Assembly (NCBI RefSeq): GCF_003443735.1
Contig: NZ_CP031969.1
Coordinates: 6,634,001-6,698,000, forward strand
From: Streptomyces sp. CC0208
Lineage (GTDB): Bacteria > Actinomycetota > Actinomycetes > Streptomycetales > Streptomycetaceae
Reading direction: 5' to 3'
DNA length: 64,000 nucleotides
The translations under genes and the position numbers were made by a program. Shown piece by piece: positions 36,796 to 47,707 of this stretch. The number at the start of each line of letters is the position of its first letter. The first letter of the stretch is position 1. The notes under the pieces were generated by a model. That model ran no database searches. It saw only the letters and a program-made list of their open reading frames with translations, and was not told where the DNA came from.

Positions 36796-37257
36796 CTAGC
36801 GGCCGGGGGCGTCCCGCAGGAGGCAGGTCAGGCGGGCGGTGCAGACGCGGCGCTCCTCCTCGTCGCTGATCACGATCTCGTACGTCGCGGTGGACCGTCC
36901 CCGGTGCACCGGTGTGGCCACTCCGGTCACCAGTCCCGAGCGCACCCCGCGGTGGTGCGTGCAGTTCAGGTCCACCCCCACCGCGATCTTGGAGCTGCCG
37001 GCGTGCAGCATGGAGCCGACGGAGCCCAGCGTCTCGGCGAGCACGGCGGAGGCGCCTCCGTGCAGCAGGCCGTACGGCTGGGTGTTGCCCTCGACGGGCA
37101 TCGTGCCGACGACCCGGTCCGCCGAGGCCTCGACGATCTGCACGCCCATGCGGGTGCCCAGGTGCCCGGCGGAGAACATGGCGACGAGGTCGACGCCGAG
37201 CGCCGCGTACTCGTCGATGACCTCTTGAGGGAACGTGGCGTGCTGCTGCTCACCCAT
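36796..37257 (-). CDS. PaaI-type hotdog-fold thioesterase
   Basis: A 153-residue hotdog thioesterase hydrolysing aryl- or acyl-CoA. The family motif is GLLHGGASAVLAETLGSVGS, where the conserved HGG and the Glu in the following helix form the active site, with VGVDLNCTHHRGVRSG for the second strand set. ATG 37257 follows GGAG at good spacing. It lies 50 bp downstream of the oxidoreductase gene on the same strand. A TetR-like palindrome (37298-37313) sits just upstream and may control it. Confidence 0.9.
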   Translation of the reverse strand: MGEQQHATFPQEVIDEYAALGVDLVAMFSAGHLGTRMGVQIVEASADRVVGTMPVEGNTQPYGLLHGGASAVLAETLGSVGSMLHAGSSKIAVGVDLNCTHHRGVRSGLVTGVATPVHRGRSTATYEIVISDEEERRVCTARLTCLLRDAPGR

Positions 37258-37297
37258 GGGCGGGCTCCGTTCGTCCTGGTCGCTACGACTGTCTGCG

Positions 37298-37309
37298 CTG
37301 AGCAAACGC

Positions 37310-37313
<4 letters not shown>
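37298..37313. promoter_or_regulatory. Candidate TetR-type palindrome upstream of the thioesterase
   Basis: CTGAGC-AAAC-GCTCAG is a perfect 6-bp-arm inverted repeat overlapping the stop codon of the oxidoreductase and 41 bp before the thioesterase start. Its form resembles operators of TetR regulators of fatty-acid or aromatic CoA metabolism. It could also be a small RNA hairpin. No regulator gene is adjacent. Confidence 0.35.
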
Positions 37314-39589
<2,276 letters not shown>

Positions 39590-39757
39590 CGGACTCTCTC
39601 CTTCGCACACACCTGTGAGGTACGTCTCCGATCCTCGCACGCGCCGGTGACAACGGCGTTTGCCGGGCCCGCGGGAAGCGACGGCAGAGCTTGCACCTTT
39701 CGTGCCGTGGGCGGCGGGCGGGTCTGACTGTCAGTGGGGCGTGGCAGGATCGGGGGC

Positions 39758-42487
39758 GTGGCAGAGACAGCAGCGAAGAAGACCGACAACAGCCCCGGCG
39801 GCAGCCGCCCGCGCCTGATGCTCATGGACGGGCACTCGCTGGCCTATCGCGCGTTCTTCGCGCTGCCCGCGGAGAACTTCACGACCGCGACCGGCCAGCC
39901 GACGAACGCGATCTACGGCTTCGCGTCGATGCTGGCCAACACCCTGCGCGACGAGGAGCCCACGCACTTCGCGGTGGCCTTCGACGTGTCCCGCAAGACG
40001 TGGCGGTCCGAGGAGTTCACGGAGTACAAGGCCAACCGCTCCAAGACCCCGGACGAGTTCAAGGGTCAGGTCGAGCTGATCGGTGAGCTCCTCGACGCGA
40101 TGCACGTCTCGCGCTTCGCGATCGACGGCTTCGAGGCCGACGACGTGATCGCCACGCTCGCCACCCAGGCCGAGGCCGAGGGCTTCGACGTGCTGATCGT
40201 CACCGGCGACCGAGACTCCTTCCAGCTGGTCTCCGAGCACACCACCGTGCTGTACCCGACGAAGGGCGTCTCGGAGCTGACCCGGTTCACCCCGGAGAAG
40301 GTCTTCGAGAAGTACGGCCTGACGCCCGCCCAGTACCCCGACTTCGCGGCCCTGCGCGGCGACCCGTCCGACAACCTCCCCGGCATCCCCGGCGTCGGCG
40401 AGAAGACCGCCGCGAAGTGGATCAACCAGTTCGGCTCGTTCGCCGAGCTGGTCGAGCGCGTCGAGGAGGTCAAGGGCAAGGCCGGGCAGAACCTCCGCGA
40501 CCACCTGGAGGCCGTCAAGCTCAACCGCCGCCTCACCGAGATGGTGCGCACGGTGGAGCTGCCGAAGACGGTCACCGACCTGGAGCGCGCCCCGTACGAC
40601 CGCAAGTCGCTCGCGATGATCCTCGACACCCTGGAGATCAGGAACCCCTCCCTGCGGGAGCGGCTCCTGGCCGTCGACCCGGGAGCCGAGGAGGCCGAGG
40701 GCGCCCCGGTCGCCGCGCCCGGAGTGGCGGTGGACGGCACGGTGCTCGGTACCGGTGAGCTGGCCGGCTGGCTCGCCGAGCACGGCGCGGGGCAGCCCCT
40801 CGGTCTCGCCACGGTCGACACCTGGGGTCTGGGCACCGGCTCGGTCGCCGAGGTCGCGCTCGCCGCGTCCGGCGGTGCGGCCGCCTGGTTCGATCCGTCC
40901 GAGCTGGACGAGGCCGACGAGAGGGCGTGGGTCGCCTGGCTCGCCGATGCCGAGCGGCCCAAGGTGCTGCACAACGCCAAGGGCGCCATGCGGGTCTTCG
41001 CCGAGCACGACTGGAGTGTCGCCGGTGTCAGCATGGACACCGCGCTCGCCGCGTACCTCGTCAAGCCGGGGCGCCGGTCCTTCGACCTGGACGCGCTGTC
41101 GCTGGAGTACCTGGGCCGGGAGCTGGCGCCCCCGGCCGCGGCCGACGGGCAGCTCGCCTTCGGCGCGGACGACGGAGCCGAGGCCGAGGCGCTGATGGTC
41201 CAGGCGCGGGCCGTGCTGGATCTGGGCTCGGCCTTCGAGGGCCGCCTGGCCGAGGTCGGGGCCGCCGACCTGCTGCGGGACATGGAGCTGCCCACCTCCG
41301 CCCTGCTGGCGCGCATGGAGCGGCACGGCATCGCGGCCGACCGGGCCCACCTGGAAGCCATGGAGCAGATGTTCGCCGGGGCGGTCCAGCAGGCCGTGAA
41401 GGAGGCGCACGGGGCGGCCGGGCACGAGTTCAACCTCGGCTCGCCCAAGCAGCTCCAGGAAGTCCTCTTCGGTGAGCTCGGCCTGCCGAAGACGAAGAAG
41501 ACGAAGACCGGCTACACGACGGACGCCGACGCGCTCGCGTGGCTGGCGACCCAGACGGACAACGAACTGCCGGTGATCATGCTCCGGCATCGTGAGCAGG
41601 CCAAGCTCCGGGTGACCGTCGAGGGCCTGATCAAGACGATCGCCGCGGACGGCCGTATCCATACGACGTTCAACCAGACGGTCGCGGCGACGGGCCGGCT
41701 GTCGTCCACGGATCCGAACCTCCAGAACATCCCGGTCCGTACGGACGAGGGGCGGGCGATCCGGCGCGGATTCGTGGTGGGGGAGGGCTTCGAGTCCCTC
41801 ATGACCGCGGACTACAGCCAGATCGAGCTGCGGGTGATGGCCCACCTCTCCGAGGACGCGGGGCTCATCGAGGCGTTCACCTCGGGGGAGGACCTGCACA
41901 CCACGGCAGCGTCGCAGGTCTTTGCGGTCGAGCCCGGTGCGGTCGACGCGGAGATGCGGCGCAAGATCAAGGCGATGTCGTACGGGCTGGCGTACGGGTT
42001 GTCCGCGTTCGGGCTCTCGCAGCAGCTGAACATCGAGGCGGGGGAGGCGCGGGCGTTGATGGACGCGTACTTCGAGCGGTTCGGCGGGGTGCGGGACTAT
42101 CTGCGGCGGGCCGTCGACGAGGCGCGGGCCACCGGGTACACCGCGACGCTCTTCGGGCGCCGGCGGTATCTGCCCGACCTCAACAGCGACAACCGCCAGC
42201 GGCGTGAGGCGGCCGAGCGGATGGCTCTCAACGCGCCGATCCAGGGGACCGCGGCGGACATCGTCAAGATCGCGATGCTGAAGGTGGACGGGGCGCTGCG
42301 GGACGCGGGGCTCGCCTCGCGCATGCTGCTCCAGGTCCACGACGAAATCGTGCTGGAGGTTGCGCCGGGGGAGCGGGGGGTTGCGGAGGAGATTGTGCGG
42401 CGGGAGATGTCCGACGCGGTGGATCTGCGGGTGCCGTTGGGGGTGTCGGTGGGGGACGGTTCGGACTGGGAGTCCGCAGCGCACTAG
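39758..42487 (+). CDS. polA: DNA polymerase I
   Basis: A 909-residue family A polymerase for gap filling and Okazaki-fragment maturation. It has an N-terminal 5'-3' nuclease (about 1-300; LMLMDGHSLAYRAFFALP, GFEADDVIATLA, GDPSDNLPGIPGVGEKTA), a 3'-5' exonuclease-like middle domain that looks degenerate as in other actinobacterial Pol I, and a polymerase domain with motif A DYSQIELR (685-692), motif B (RRKIKAMSYGLAYG) and motif C VHDE (860-863). GTG 39758 is taken as start after GGGGG; an upstream in-frame start at 39734 has no support. Confidence 0.96.
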   Translation: MAETAAKKTDNSPGGSRPRLMLMDGHSLAYRAFFALPAENFTTATGQPTNAIYGFASMLANTLRDEEPTHFAVAFDVSRKTWRSEEFTEYKANRSKTPDEFKGQVELIGELLDAMHVSRFAIDGFEADDVIATLATQAEAEGFDVLIVTGDRDSFQLVSEHTTVLYPTKGVSELTRFTPEKVFEKYGLTPAQYPDFAALRGDPSDNLPGIPGVGEKTAAKWINQFGSFAELVERVEEVKGKAGQNLRDHLEAVKLNRRLTEMVRTVELPKTVTDLERAPYDRKSLAMILDTLEIRNPSLRERLLAVDPGAEEAEGAPVAAPGVAVDGTVLGTGELAGWLAEHGAGQPLGLATVDTWGLGTGSVAEVALAASGGAAAWFDPSELDEADERAWVAWLADAERPKVLHNAKGAMRVFAEHDWSVAGVSMDTALAAYLVKPGRRSFDLDALSLEYLGRELAPPAAADGQLAFGADDGAEAEALMVQARAVLDLGSAFEGRLAEVGAADLLRDMELPTSALLARMERHGIAADRAHLEAMEQMFAGAVQQAVKEAHGAAGHEFNLGSPKQLQEVLFGELGLPKTKKTKTGYTTDADALAWLATQTDNELPVIMLRHREQAKLRVTVEGLIKTIAADGRIHTTFNQTVAATGRLSSTDPNLQNIPVRTDEGRAIRRGFVVGEGFESLMTADYSQIELRVMAHLSEDAGLIEAFTSGEDLHTTAASQVFAVEPGAVDAEMRRKIKAMSYGLAYGLSAFGLSQQLNIEAGEARALMDAYFERFGGVRDYLRRAVDEARATGYTATLFGRRRYLPDLNSDNRQRREAAERMALNAPIQGTAADIVKIAMLKVDGALRDAGLASRMLLQVHDEIVLEVAPGERGVAEEIVRREMSDAVDLRVPLGVSVGDGSDWESAAH

Positions 42488-42523
42488 CCTCCGGCGGGTG
42501 GGCGGTGTCTTGTGCGGGTTGGT

Positions 42524-42560
42524 GGGGGCGGGCGTTTTTGCGCAGTTCCCCGCGCCCCTG
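42524..42560. repeat. Dispersed palindromic repeat, reverse orientation, after polA
   Basis: GCGCAGTTCCCCGCGCCCCTG is the reverse complement of the repeat core. The left arm GGGGGCG pairs with CGCCCC, and five T residues sit in the loop region. It starts 37 bp after the polA stop and could act as its terminator. Confidence 0.7.
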
Positions 42561-42820
42561 ATGCCTGCGGCTGCCTGTGCGGCCTCGGTGGGGGCGGGTG
42601 TAGCGCGTGCGGTGTGGTCTGGGGTCGGGGCCGGGCTGGCGGGTATCCGTCCTCGGTCCGGCGGCTCGGTCGCTTCAGAAGGGGCCTGTAATGGACGCCG
42701 GCCGCTGCGGGCGGACACCCCCCACCCCGTCCCCTTCCCGCCGTAGGCGGCTACCGGCCCGCCGCGGCGGGGAAGGTGGCGAACGGCCCGTCCTGGCCGG
42801 GGGGTGACTGCACCCACCCA

Positions 42821-43019
42821 GGGGCGCGGGGAACTGCGCGATCAGCCCCCACACCCCCGCACCCGCCCCACAACCGAACCCGGCACCCTCATAGGCGCCC
42901 CGCTCAAGCCCAGCGCAGCGGAACCGCGGGGAACTGCGCGACCAGCCCCACCGGCCCGCACCCGCCCCACAACCGAACCCGGCACCCTCATAGGCGACCC
43001 GCCCAAGCCCAGCGCAGCG
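42821..43019. repeat. Two ~100-bp direct tandem repeats each starting with the dispersed element
   Basis: Copy 1 (42821-42920) and copy 2 (42921-43019) share GCGGGGAACTGCGCG, then CGCACCCGCCCCACAACCG, CCCGGCACCCTCATAGGCG, and end with AAGCCCAGCGCAGCG. They differ at scattered bases and by one single-base indel. Each begins with a copy of the palindromic repeat (42819-42850 and 42924-42949). Confidence 0.85.
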
Positions 43020-43080
43020 TTCGTCACTCGCGTGGACTCCAGCTCGCGCCCTCGTCCCGACCCCCGGCCAGGATGCCGTC

Positions 43081-43527
43081 ATGGGTATACGCATGCTCCA
43101 CCGCCGGGCGGCCCCCGGACGGACGCAGGCACCGGTGTACGCCGGCAAGGTCCCGTCCGTACGTCCCCCGGTTCCGGCCCACGCGGCCGCCGCAAGCACC
43201 GCTCGCATTCCCTTCGACCTGGCGACACTCCTGCGCAGGGCGCGAGCCAGGGCGGCGGGCCCCCGCGTTCCGGTCCGGGTGGGCAGAAGCCTGCGCCGTG
43301 CCGCCGCGGAGCTACGGCACCGCATCGGGCGCCGCGATCGGGACGCCGTAGAGCTGTGGGCCGAGCTGGCGCTCAGTTATCTCGCGCTCGCCCTCACCCT
43401 GCTGCCCCGGTCCCGTCCGATGCCCACCATGACGGTGTTCATCGCGGCCGAGGACGCGGTCAGCGAGCGAGCGGGAGACCGGTCTCTTCGCGGGCGTCGG
43501 ACACCGGGGCCGGGCGCCACAGCCTGA
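43081..43527 (+). CDS. Hypothetical protein, Arg/Ala-rich
   Basis: A 148-residue basic protein of no recognised family, with about 20 percent arginine in the central part (DLATLLRRARARAAG, RVGRSLRRAAAELRHRIGRR) and a weakly hydrophobic segment ALSYLALALTLL near residue 100. ATG 43081 has no strong ribosome site. The last 68 bases overlap the convergent DUF4184 gene. Codon bias is weaker than in neighbours but better than in shadow frames. It may be a small streptomycete-specific protein or not be translated. Confidence 0.5.
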   Translation: MGIRMLHRRAAPGRTQAPVYAGKVPSVRPPVPAHAAAASTARIPFDLATLLRRARARAAGPRVPVRVGRSLRRAAAELRHRIGRRDRDAVELWAELALSYLALALTLLPRSRPMPTMTVFIAAEDAVSERAGDRSLRGRRTPGPGATA

Positions 43528-44305
43528 CGCCCGCGGCGTACAGCAGTACCCCGAGGACCAGGCCGGCGCCCGCGCCGAAGCAGAGGGCGGGGATCAGTTC
43601 CCAGGGCTTCGCGGTGGAGCCCCAGTAGGCCCACCACCGCGAGGCCCGCTGCAGCCCGGCCACCGTCATGCACCCGCCGATCAGAGCCACGGCCCACCCT
43701 CTGTCCCGCACCGACAGAACGGGGACACCGGACGGCTCGGCCGCCGCGGGTGCCCGGCGCAGCGCGTGCACGCAGAACACGGTGATCACCACCGCGGCCA
43801 GCGCCGAACCGCCGTACTGGAGGTACCAGTAGAGAGGGGAGCCGGCCACCTGCCGGCCCAGGGCGGGGAACAGCCGCATCCCCCACCGGTCGTGATGCGT
43901 GAACGCGTCCCACACGACATGGGTCAGCCCTCCGACGGCGGCGGAGGCGTACCAGCGCGCGGCCAGTGCCGTACGCACGCGTGCGCGTGGCGTGCCGCAG
44001 CGCAGGAGCGTCGCCGCTCTGCCCTGTCGCCTTCGCGGCAGCAGGGCCACCAGTGGTTCTCGCAGCAGCAGCCACAGGCCCACCAGCGCCCAGGCGACGA
44101 GCACGTCGATCGTGAAGACGCCCGGGAAGGAGTGCGTGACGGTGCCGAACTCCATCGCCCCGGGTACGACACTTGCCGCGTAATAGGTCATGTCGGGTGC
44201 GAAGGATCCGGCCACGAGGACGGCCGGAACCAGTCGTCCCCGGCCCGTTCCGTCGGTGCGCACCGCGGGCAGTACCGCCGCCGCATGGCTCAGGGTGAAC
44301 GGCAA
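43460..44305 (-). CDS. DUF4184 family integral membrane protein
   Basis: A 281-residue membrane protein with about six hydrophobic helices. It starts LPFTLSHAAAVLPAVR, the characteristic beginning of the DUF4184 family, at TTG 44305, which has GAGGAG six bases upstream; longer in-frame readings would miss this. Conserved GSFAPDMTYY and GGLTHVVWDAFTHHDRWG with several His/Asp suggest a metal-dependent hydrolase-like membrane fold. Function is unknown. Confidence 0.88.
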   Translation of the reverse strand: MPFTLSHAAAVLPAVRTDGTGRGRLVPAVLVAGSFAPDMTYYAASVVPGAMEFGTVTHSFPGVFTIDVLVAWALVGLWLLLREPLVALLPRRRQGRAATLLRCGTPRARVRTALAARWYASAAVGGLTHVVWDAFTHHDRWGMRLFPALGRQVAGSPLYWYLQYGGSALAAVVITVFCVHALRRAPAAAEPSGVPVLSVRDRGWAVALIGGCMTVAGLQRASRWWAYWGSTAKPWELIPALCFGAGAGLVLGVLLYAAGVRLWRPAPVSDAREETGLPLAR

Positions 44306-44613
44306 CGGGGCTCCTCGTGGCGGGTGTTGGCCGGGCGGCGGCCCGGGTGATCGGTGCCGTCCAGTATGGGCGACGCGGGCCCGCACCGATCGAACATGGC
44401 CAACCGGTGAATATCGGGCACGAACCGGTGTCCGAGGAAAGGAAGTTGTCGTAGGGTCACACGGGTCACCGCGCTGGGGAGCTCGGGCGAACGTGCGACT
44501 CAGGAATTACCGCGTGTCGCAGGGGCAACCTCAAGGGCGGTTCGACTGTCTCAACGGGACGAGAGCGGCAGACGGAGAAGGGCGCTCGGGCGTCCACAGG
44601 AGGGGTTCACTTT
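44306..44613 (+). promoter_or_regulatory. Long structured leader upstream of the lytic transglycosylase
   Basis: 308 bases without a gene. The half nearest the gene (about 44450-44600) can form hairpins, for example TGCGAC/GTCGCA around CAGGAATTACCG. It ends in the ribosome site AGGAGG. In streptomycetes several cell-wall hydrolase genes, such as rpfA, have c-di-AMP (ydaO-type) riboswitches in such leaders. I could not match the ydaO core motifs with confidence, so a riboswitch is only a candidate. A GGAAT at 44503 might alternatively be a sigma-E-like -35. Confidence 0.35.
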
Positions 44614-46353
44614 ATGGCGGCGCAATTCGGCAGGAGGCTGCGCAAGGGAGCGGTGACCACCGCCGTGGCCGCGGCCGCGGTCGCGGCACTGTCCGCCTCC
44701 CAGGCCCCGGGGGCCACGGTCGACGACCACGGCAGATCCAACGCCGCCGACGCCCAGCCCTCTCCCGACGCGACCGCCGATGACAGCGGCGCGACCGGCA
44801 ACTCGCCGTACTACACGGACCTGCCGCCGCTGAACACCCCGAGCCCCGCGCCGACCGACGGCACCTCCACCGTCTCTCCGGTCGAGTCCGAGGCGGGCAT
44901 ACCCGCGACCGTCCTCGACGCCTACAAGAAGGCCGCGACCGAACTCCAGGAGTCCAAGCCCGGCTGCAATCTGCCCTGGCAGCTCCTCGCCGCCATCGGC
45001 CAGGTCGAGTCGGGCCAGGCCCGCGGCGGCCGGGTCGACGCGGACGGCACCACCACCTCCAAGATCCTCGGCCCGCAGCTCGACGGCAACGGCTTCGAGC
45101 TCATCAAGGACACCGACAACGGCGCCTACGACGGCGACACCGCCTACGACTCGGCCGTCGGGCCCATGCAGTTCATCCCGTCCACCTGGGCGTGGGCCGG
45201 CCGTGACGGCAACGGCGACGGGGTGAAGGACCCGAACAACATCTACGACGCCGCTCTCGCCACCGGTCACTACCTGTGCCGCAACGGCCGGGACCTGTCG
45301 GACAGCGGTGACCTGGACAGGGCGATCCTCAGTTACAACCCCTCGCGGCACTACGTGAACACGGTCCTTTCGTGGCTGGAGTACTACCGCAAGGGCACCC
45401 ACGAGATCCCCGACGGCACCGGCACCGTCCCGGGCAACCGCAGCGACGGCGGGACCGGCGGCGGCTCGACCACCTCGCCGTCCCTGCCCTCGACTCCGAG
45501 CGCACCGCACCACCCGTCGAAGCCGAGCACGCCCGGCTCGCCGCGCCCGACCCCGCCGCCGACCACACCGCCCCCGTCGGGGACCCCCACCACTCCGCCC
45601 TCGTCCCCTCCGGCCACCCCCACCCAGACCGTGGACCACCTGGAGGACTCGGGCACCGCGAAGCTCACCGCCATGGCGGGTGACGCGTTCGCCGAGAAGA
45701 TCAGCACCAAGGCCGAGAACGCCGCCGGCAAGGGCGTCGCCAAGGTCCGGATCCGGTTCACGATCGTCGGCGACACCGACGCCACCTTCACCGGCGGCGA
45801 GAAGGTCGCCACCGCGCTGACCAACAGCTCCGGCGTGGCCACCGCGCCCGCGCTCCAGGCGGGCGAGACCACCGGCGCCTTCACGGTCCGCGCCACCCTC
45901 ATCGGCCGTACCGTCACCGGCCCGGACTACCCGGCCACCGTGACCCAGCGCGTCGCCGACACCCTGGTGCGCACCAGCGACACCGTGCTGACCTGCACCC
46001 CGGGCGGACAGTTCGCCGACGCGGTCCAGGTCAAGGCCACCTACAAGGACGCCGTCGCCGACAAGGTCGGCGCCACCGCCACCCTGATCAAGTCGGACGA
46101 CGACGCGACCGAGAACGACAAGGGCCCCTACTTCAAGGACGCCGACGGCAAGACCGTCCGCACCCTGACGGGCCTCACCACGGACGCGGACGGCCTGCTC
46201 AAGCTGCCGCAGCTCTACGCCGACGACACCACCGGCACCTTCGTGCTCCGCATCACCACCGCGGGCGGCGCGACGCTCGACGTGACGTTGACCGTGGCGG
46301 CCGCCGCCGACACTTCGGCAAGCCCGTCGCCGAGTCCCAGCGCGAGTTCGTAG
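44614..46353 (+). CDS. Secreted lytic transglycosylase with proline-rich linker and Ig-like domains
   Basis: A 579-residue secreted peptidoglycan lyase. A Sec signal peptide (RRLRKGAVTTAVAAAAVAALSASQA) is followed by an MltB/SLT-type catalytic domain (about 95-255) with the catalytic Glu in LLAAIGQVESG and the downstream AVGPMQFIPSTWAWAG. A Pro/Thr/Ser linker follows (about 285-335), then two beta-sandwich repeats (AGDAFAEKISTKAEN, PGGQFADAVQVKATY) and an SPSPSPSASS tail. It would remodel the wall during growth or germination. AGGAGG precedes ATG 44614. Confidence 0.92.
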   Translation: MAAQFGRRLRKGAVTTAVAAAAVAALSASQAPGATVDDHGRSNAADAQPSPDATADDSGATGNSPYYTDLPPLNTPSPAPTDGTSTVSPVESEAGIPATVLDAYKKAATELQESKPGCNLPWQLLAAIGQVESGQARGGRVDADGTTTSKILGPQLDGNGFELIKDTDNGAYDGDTAYDSAVGPMQFIPSTWAWAGRDGNGDGVKDPNNIYDAALATGHYLCRNGRDLSDSGDLDRAILSYNPSRHYVNTVLSWLEYYRKGTHEIPDGTGTVPGNRSDGGTGGGSTTSPSLPSTPSAPHHPSKPSTPGSPRPTPPPTTPPPSGTPTTPPSSPPATPTQTVDHLEDSGTAKLTAMAGDAFAEKISTKAENAAGKGVAKVRIRFTIVGDTDATFTGGEKVATALTNSSGVATAPALQAGETTGAFTVRATLIGRTVTGPDYPATVTQRVADTLVRTSDTVLTCTPGGQFADAVQVKATYKDAVADKVGATATLIKSDDDATENDKGPYFKDADGKTVRTLTGLTTDADGLLKLPQLYADDTTGTFVLRITTAGGATLDVTLTVAAAADTSASPSPSPSASS

Positions 46354-46382
46354 ACACCGGCCCACCCTTTCGAAGGGCTTTT

Positions 46383-46422
46383 GAAGGGCGTCCTTTCCGC
46401 TACGGCGGACAGGGCGCCCTTC
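46383..46422 (+). terminator. Terminator after the lytic transglycosylase gene
   Basis: GAAGGGCG pairs with CGCCCTTC, extended by CCT/AGG after one mismatch, around a 16-base loop. It lies 30 bp after the stop codon. Confidence 0.75.
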
Positions 46423-46509
46423 GCCGTGCGCGAGCTGTTCTCATCTCGCCCCCCCGTTGCTACGGTGCCGGACCTGACGATGTATCAGTTCCGGTGCCGG
46501 GAGGTGGAC

Positions 46510-46644
46510 ATGCGTGCCCTGATCGCCGCCGCGACCGGTCTCGCCCTCGCGTTCGCGCTGATCCTCACCATCACCGCACTCGGCACGCCGACCGGCAAGA
46601 CGTCCCCGAAGCCGCTGCTGACCACGGTGCCCGCACACCCGTGA
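46510..46644 (+). CDS. Small membrane protein, SPW_0924 family
   Basis: A 44-residue protein with one transmembrane segment (LIAAATGLALAFALILTITAL) and a short polar tail ending LLTTVPAHP. The ribosome site GGGAGG precedes ATG 46510 by five bases. The sequence closely resembles the small SPW_0924-type proteins of streptomycetes as I remember them. It ends 16 bp before the DUF3068 gene, so the two are an operon. Function is unknown. Confidence 0.8.
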   Translation: MRALIAAATGLALAFALILTITALGTPTGKTSPKPLLTTVPAHP

Positions 46645-46660
46645 CCCCCGGGAGGCCGAG

Positions 46661-47656
46661 ATGCGCCGCAAGACCAGCCTGGTCCTGCTCGCCCTCGCCG
46701 TGTTCTTCGCGGCGCTGTCCCCGCTGCTGCGCTGGTACGCCTTCCCGCGCCTCGCCAAGATCCCCGCGAACCAGTACCAGGACATGGTCCTGGAGGCCAA
46801 GGACGCGACCCTCATCGACTACAACGACGGAATGAAGGCGAAGAAGGTCTCCAAGGTCACCATCGTGCAGACCCTCAAGGGCAACGTGGAGGCCTCGGAG
46901 AAGATCGAGAAGACGGCCGGTAAGGACGTCGTCGTCTGGGACGGGCTGTCCTACGTCGTCGGGCCGGACGGCAAGATGGTCTCCAAGATCCCCGAGCGCT
47001 ACATCTTCGACGCCCACACCCAGGACCCCGTCCACGCCACCGGCGAGATGGTCGACGGCGACCCAGTGAAGCGTGCGGGCATCGAGTTCAAGTGGCCCTT
47101 CCTCACCGAGAAACGGGACTACGTCTACTTCGACGCCCAGGCCCGCACCTCGGCCCCCATCCACTACAAGGGCACCCGGAACTTCCGCGGCCTCGACGTC
47201 TACTACTTCGAGCAGACCATCCCCTGGACCAAGGTGCCCTTCCCGAAGACCATGCCGGTCCAGGGCATCACCCCCGCGGCCATCGCCAGGACCGGCACCA
47301 CCCGCTGGTACACCACGGTCCGGAAGTTCTGGGTCGAACCCCTCACCGGGGCCCCCGTCTACGGCGAGGAACTCCACAAGGAGGAACTGCGCGGCGGCAC
47401 CCTGCTCGGCGGCCGCGACAAGGTGACGGTCTTCGCCGGCGACGTGAAGATGCGCGAGGACTACATCAGGCACACCGTCGACCTGGTCAAGTCGAACCGC
47501 ACCCTGGTCCTGCTGCTGACGTCGTACCTCCCGTGGGGATTCCTGGTCCTCGGCTTGCTTCTCCTGGCGCTCTCCCTCTACCTGGAGGCTCGCGGCCGCC
47601 GACCCGGCGACCGGAAGCCGACGAAGGACACCGAGGCGGAACCGGTCACCGCCTGA
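46661..47656 (+). CDS. DUF3068 (PorA-like) membrane protein
   Basis: A 331-residue protein with an N-terminal transmembrane helix (about 6-25, LVLLALAVFFAALSPLL), a large extracytoplasmic domain (QDMVLEAKDATLIDY; VVWDGLSYVVGPDGKMV) and a second helix near the C-terminus (about 285-312, LLLTSYLPWGFLVLGLLLL). This is the DUF3068 layout. In mycolata related proteins are called PorA, but no outer membrane exists here and the role is unknown. It starts at ATG 46661 with GGGAGG upstream and follows the SPW_0924-like gene. Confidence 0.9.
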   Translation: MRRKTSLVLLALAVFFAALSPLLRWYAFPRLAKIPANQYQDMVLEAKDATLIDYNDGMKAKKVSKVTIVQTLKGNVEASEKIEKTAGKDVVVWDGLSYVVGPDGKMVSKIPERYIFDAHTQDPVHATGEMVDGDPVKRAGIEFKWPFLTEKRDYVYFDAQARTSAPIHYKGTRNFRGLDVYYFEQTIPWTKVPFPKTMPVQGITPAAIARTGTTRWYTTVRKFWVEPLTGAPVYGEELHKEELRGGTLLGGRDKVTVFAGDVKMREDYIRHTVDLVKSNRTLVLLLTSYLPWGFLVLGLLLLALSLYLEARGRRPGDRKPTKDTEAEPVTA

Positions 47657-47707
47657 GTGTCGGAGCCAAGTTGTACGATCCTGAGCACAACCGCTCGGGG
47701 GAGGGGC

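Larger units (their letters stand above)
42488..43080. other. Repeat-rich intergenic region after polA
   Basis: 593 bases with no credible gene. It holds one reverse and two forward copies of the dispersed palindromic repeat, plus a direct duplication of about 100 bp. Open frames through it are artefacts of the repeats. The reverse copy just after polA could terminate its transcript. Confidence 0.7.

Noticed and set aside
39731..42817. A 1028-residue open frame antisense to polA
   Set aside because: PolA motifs A and C are intact on the other strand; this frame runs through dispersed repeats.
42821..43019. CRISPR-like direct repeats
   Set aside because: Only two long imperfect copies without spacers of constant length and no cas genes.
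42804..43628. Open frames crossing the tandem repeats
   Set aside because: They are created by the stop-free repeat sequence and end inside the DUF4184 gene.
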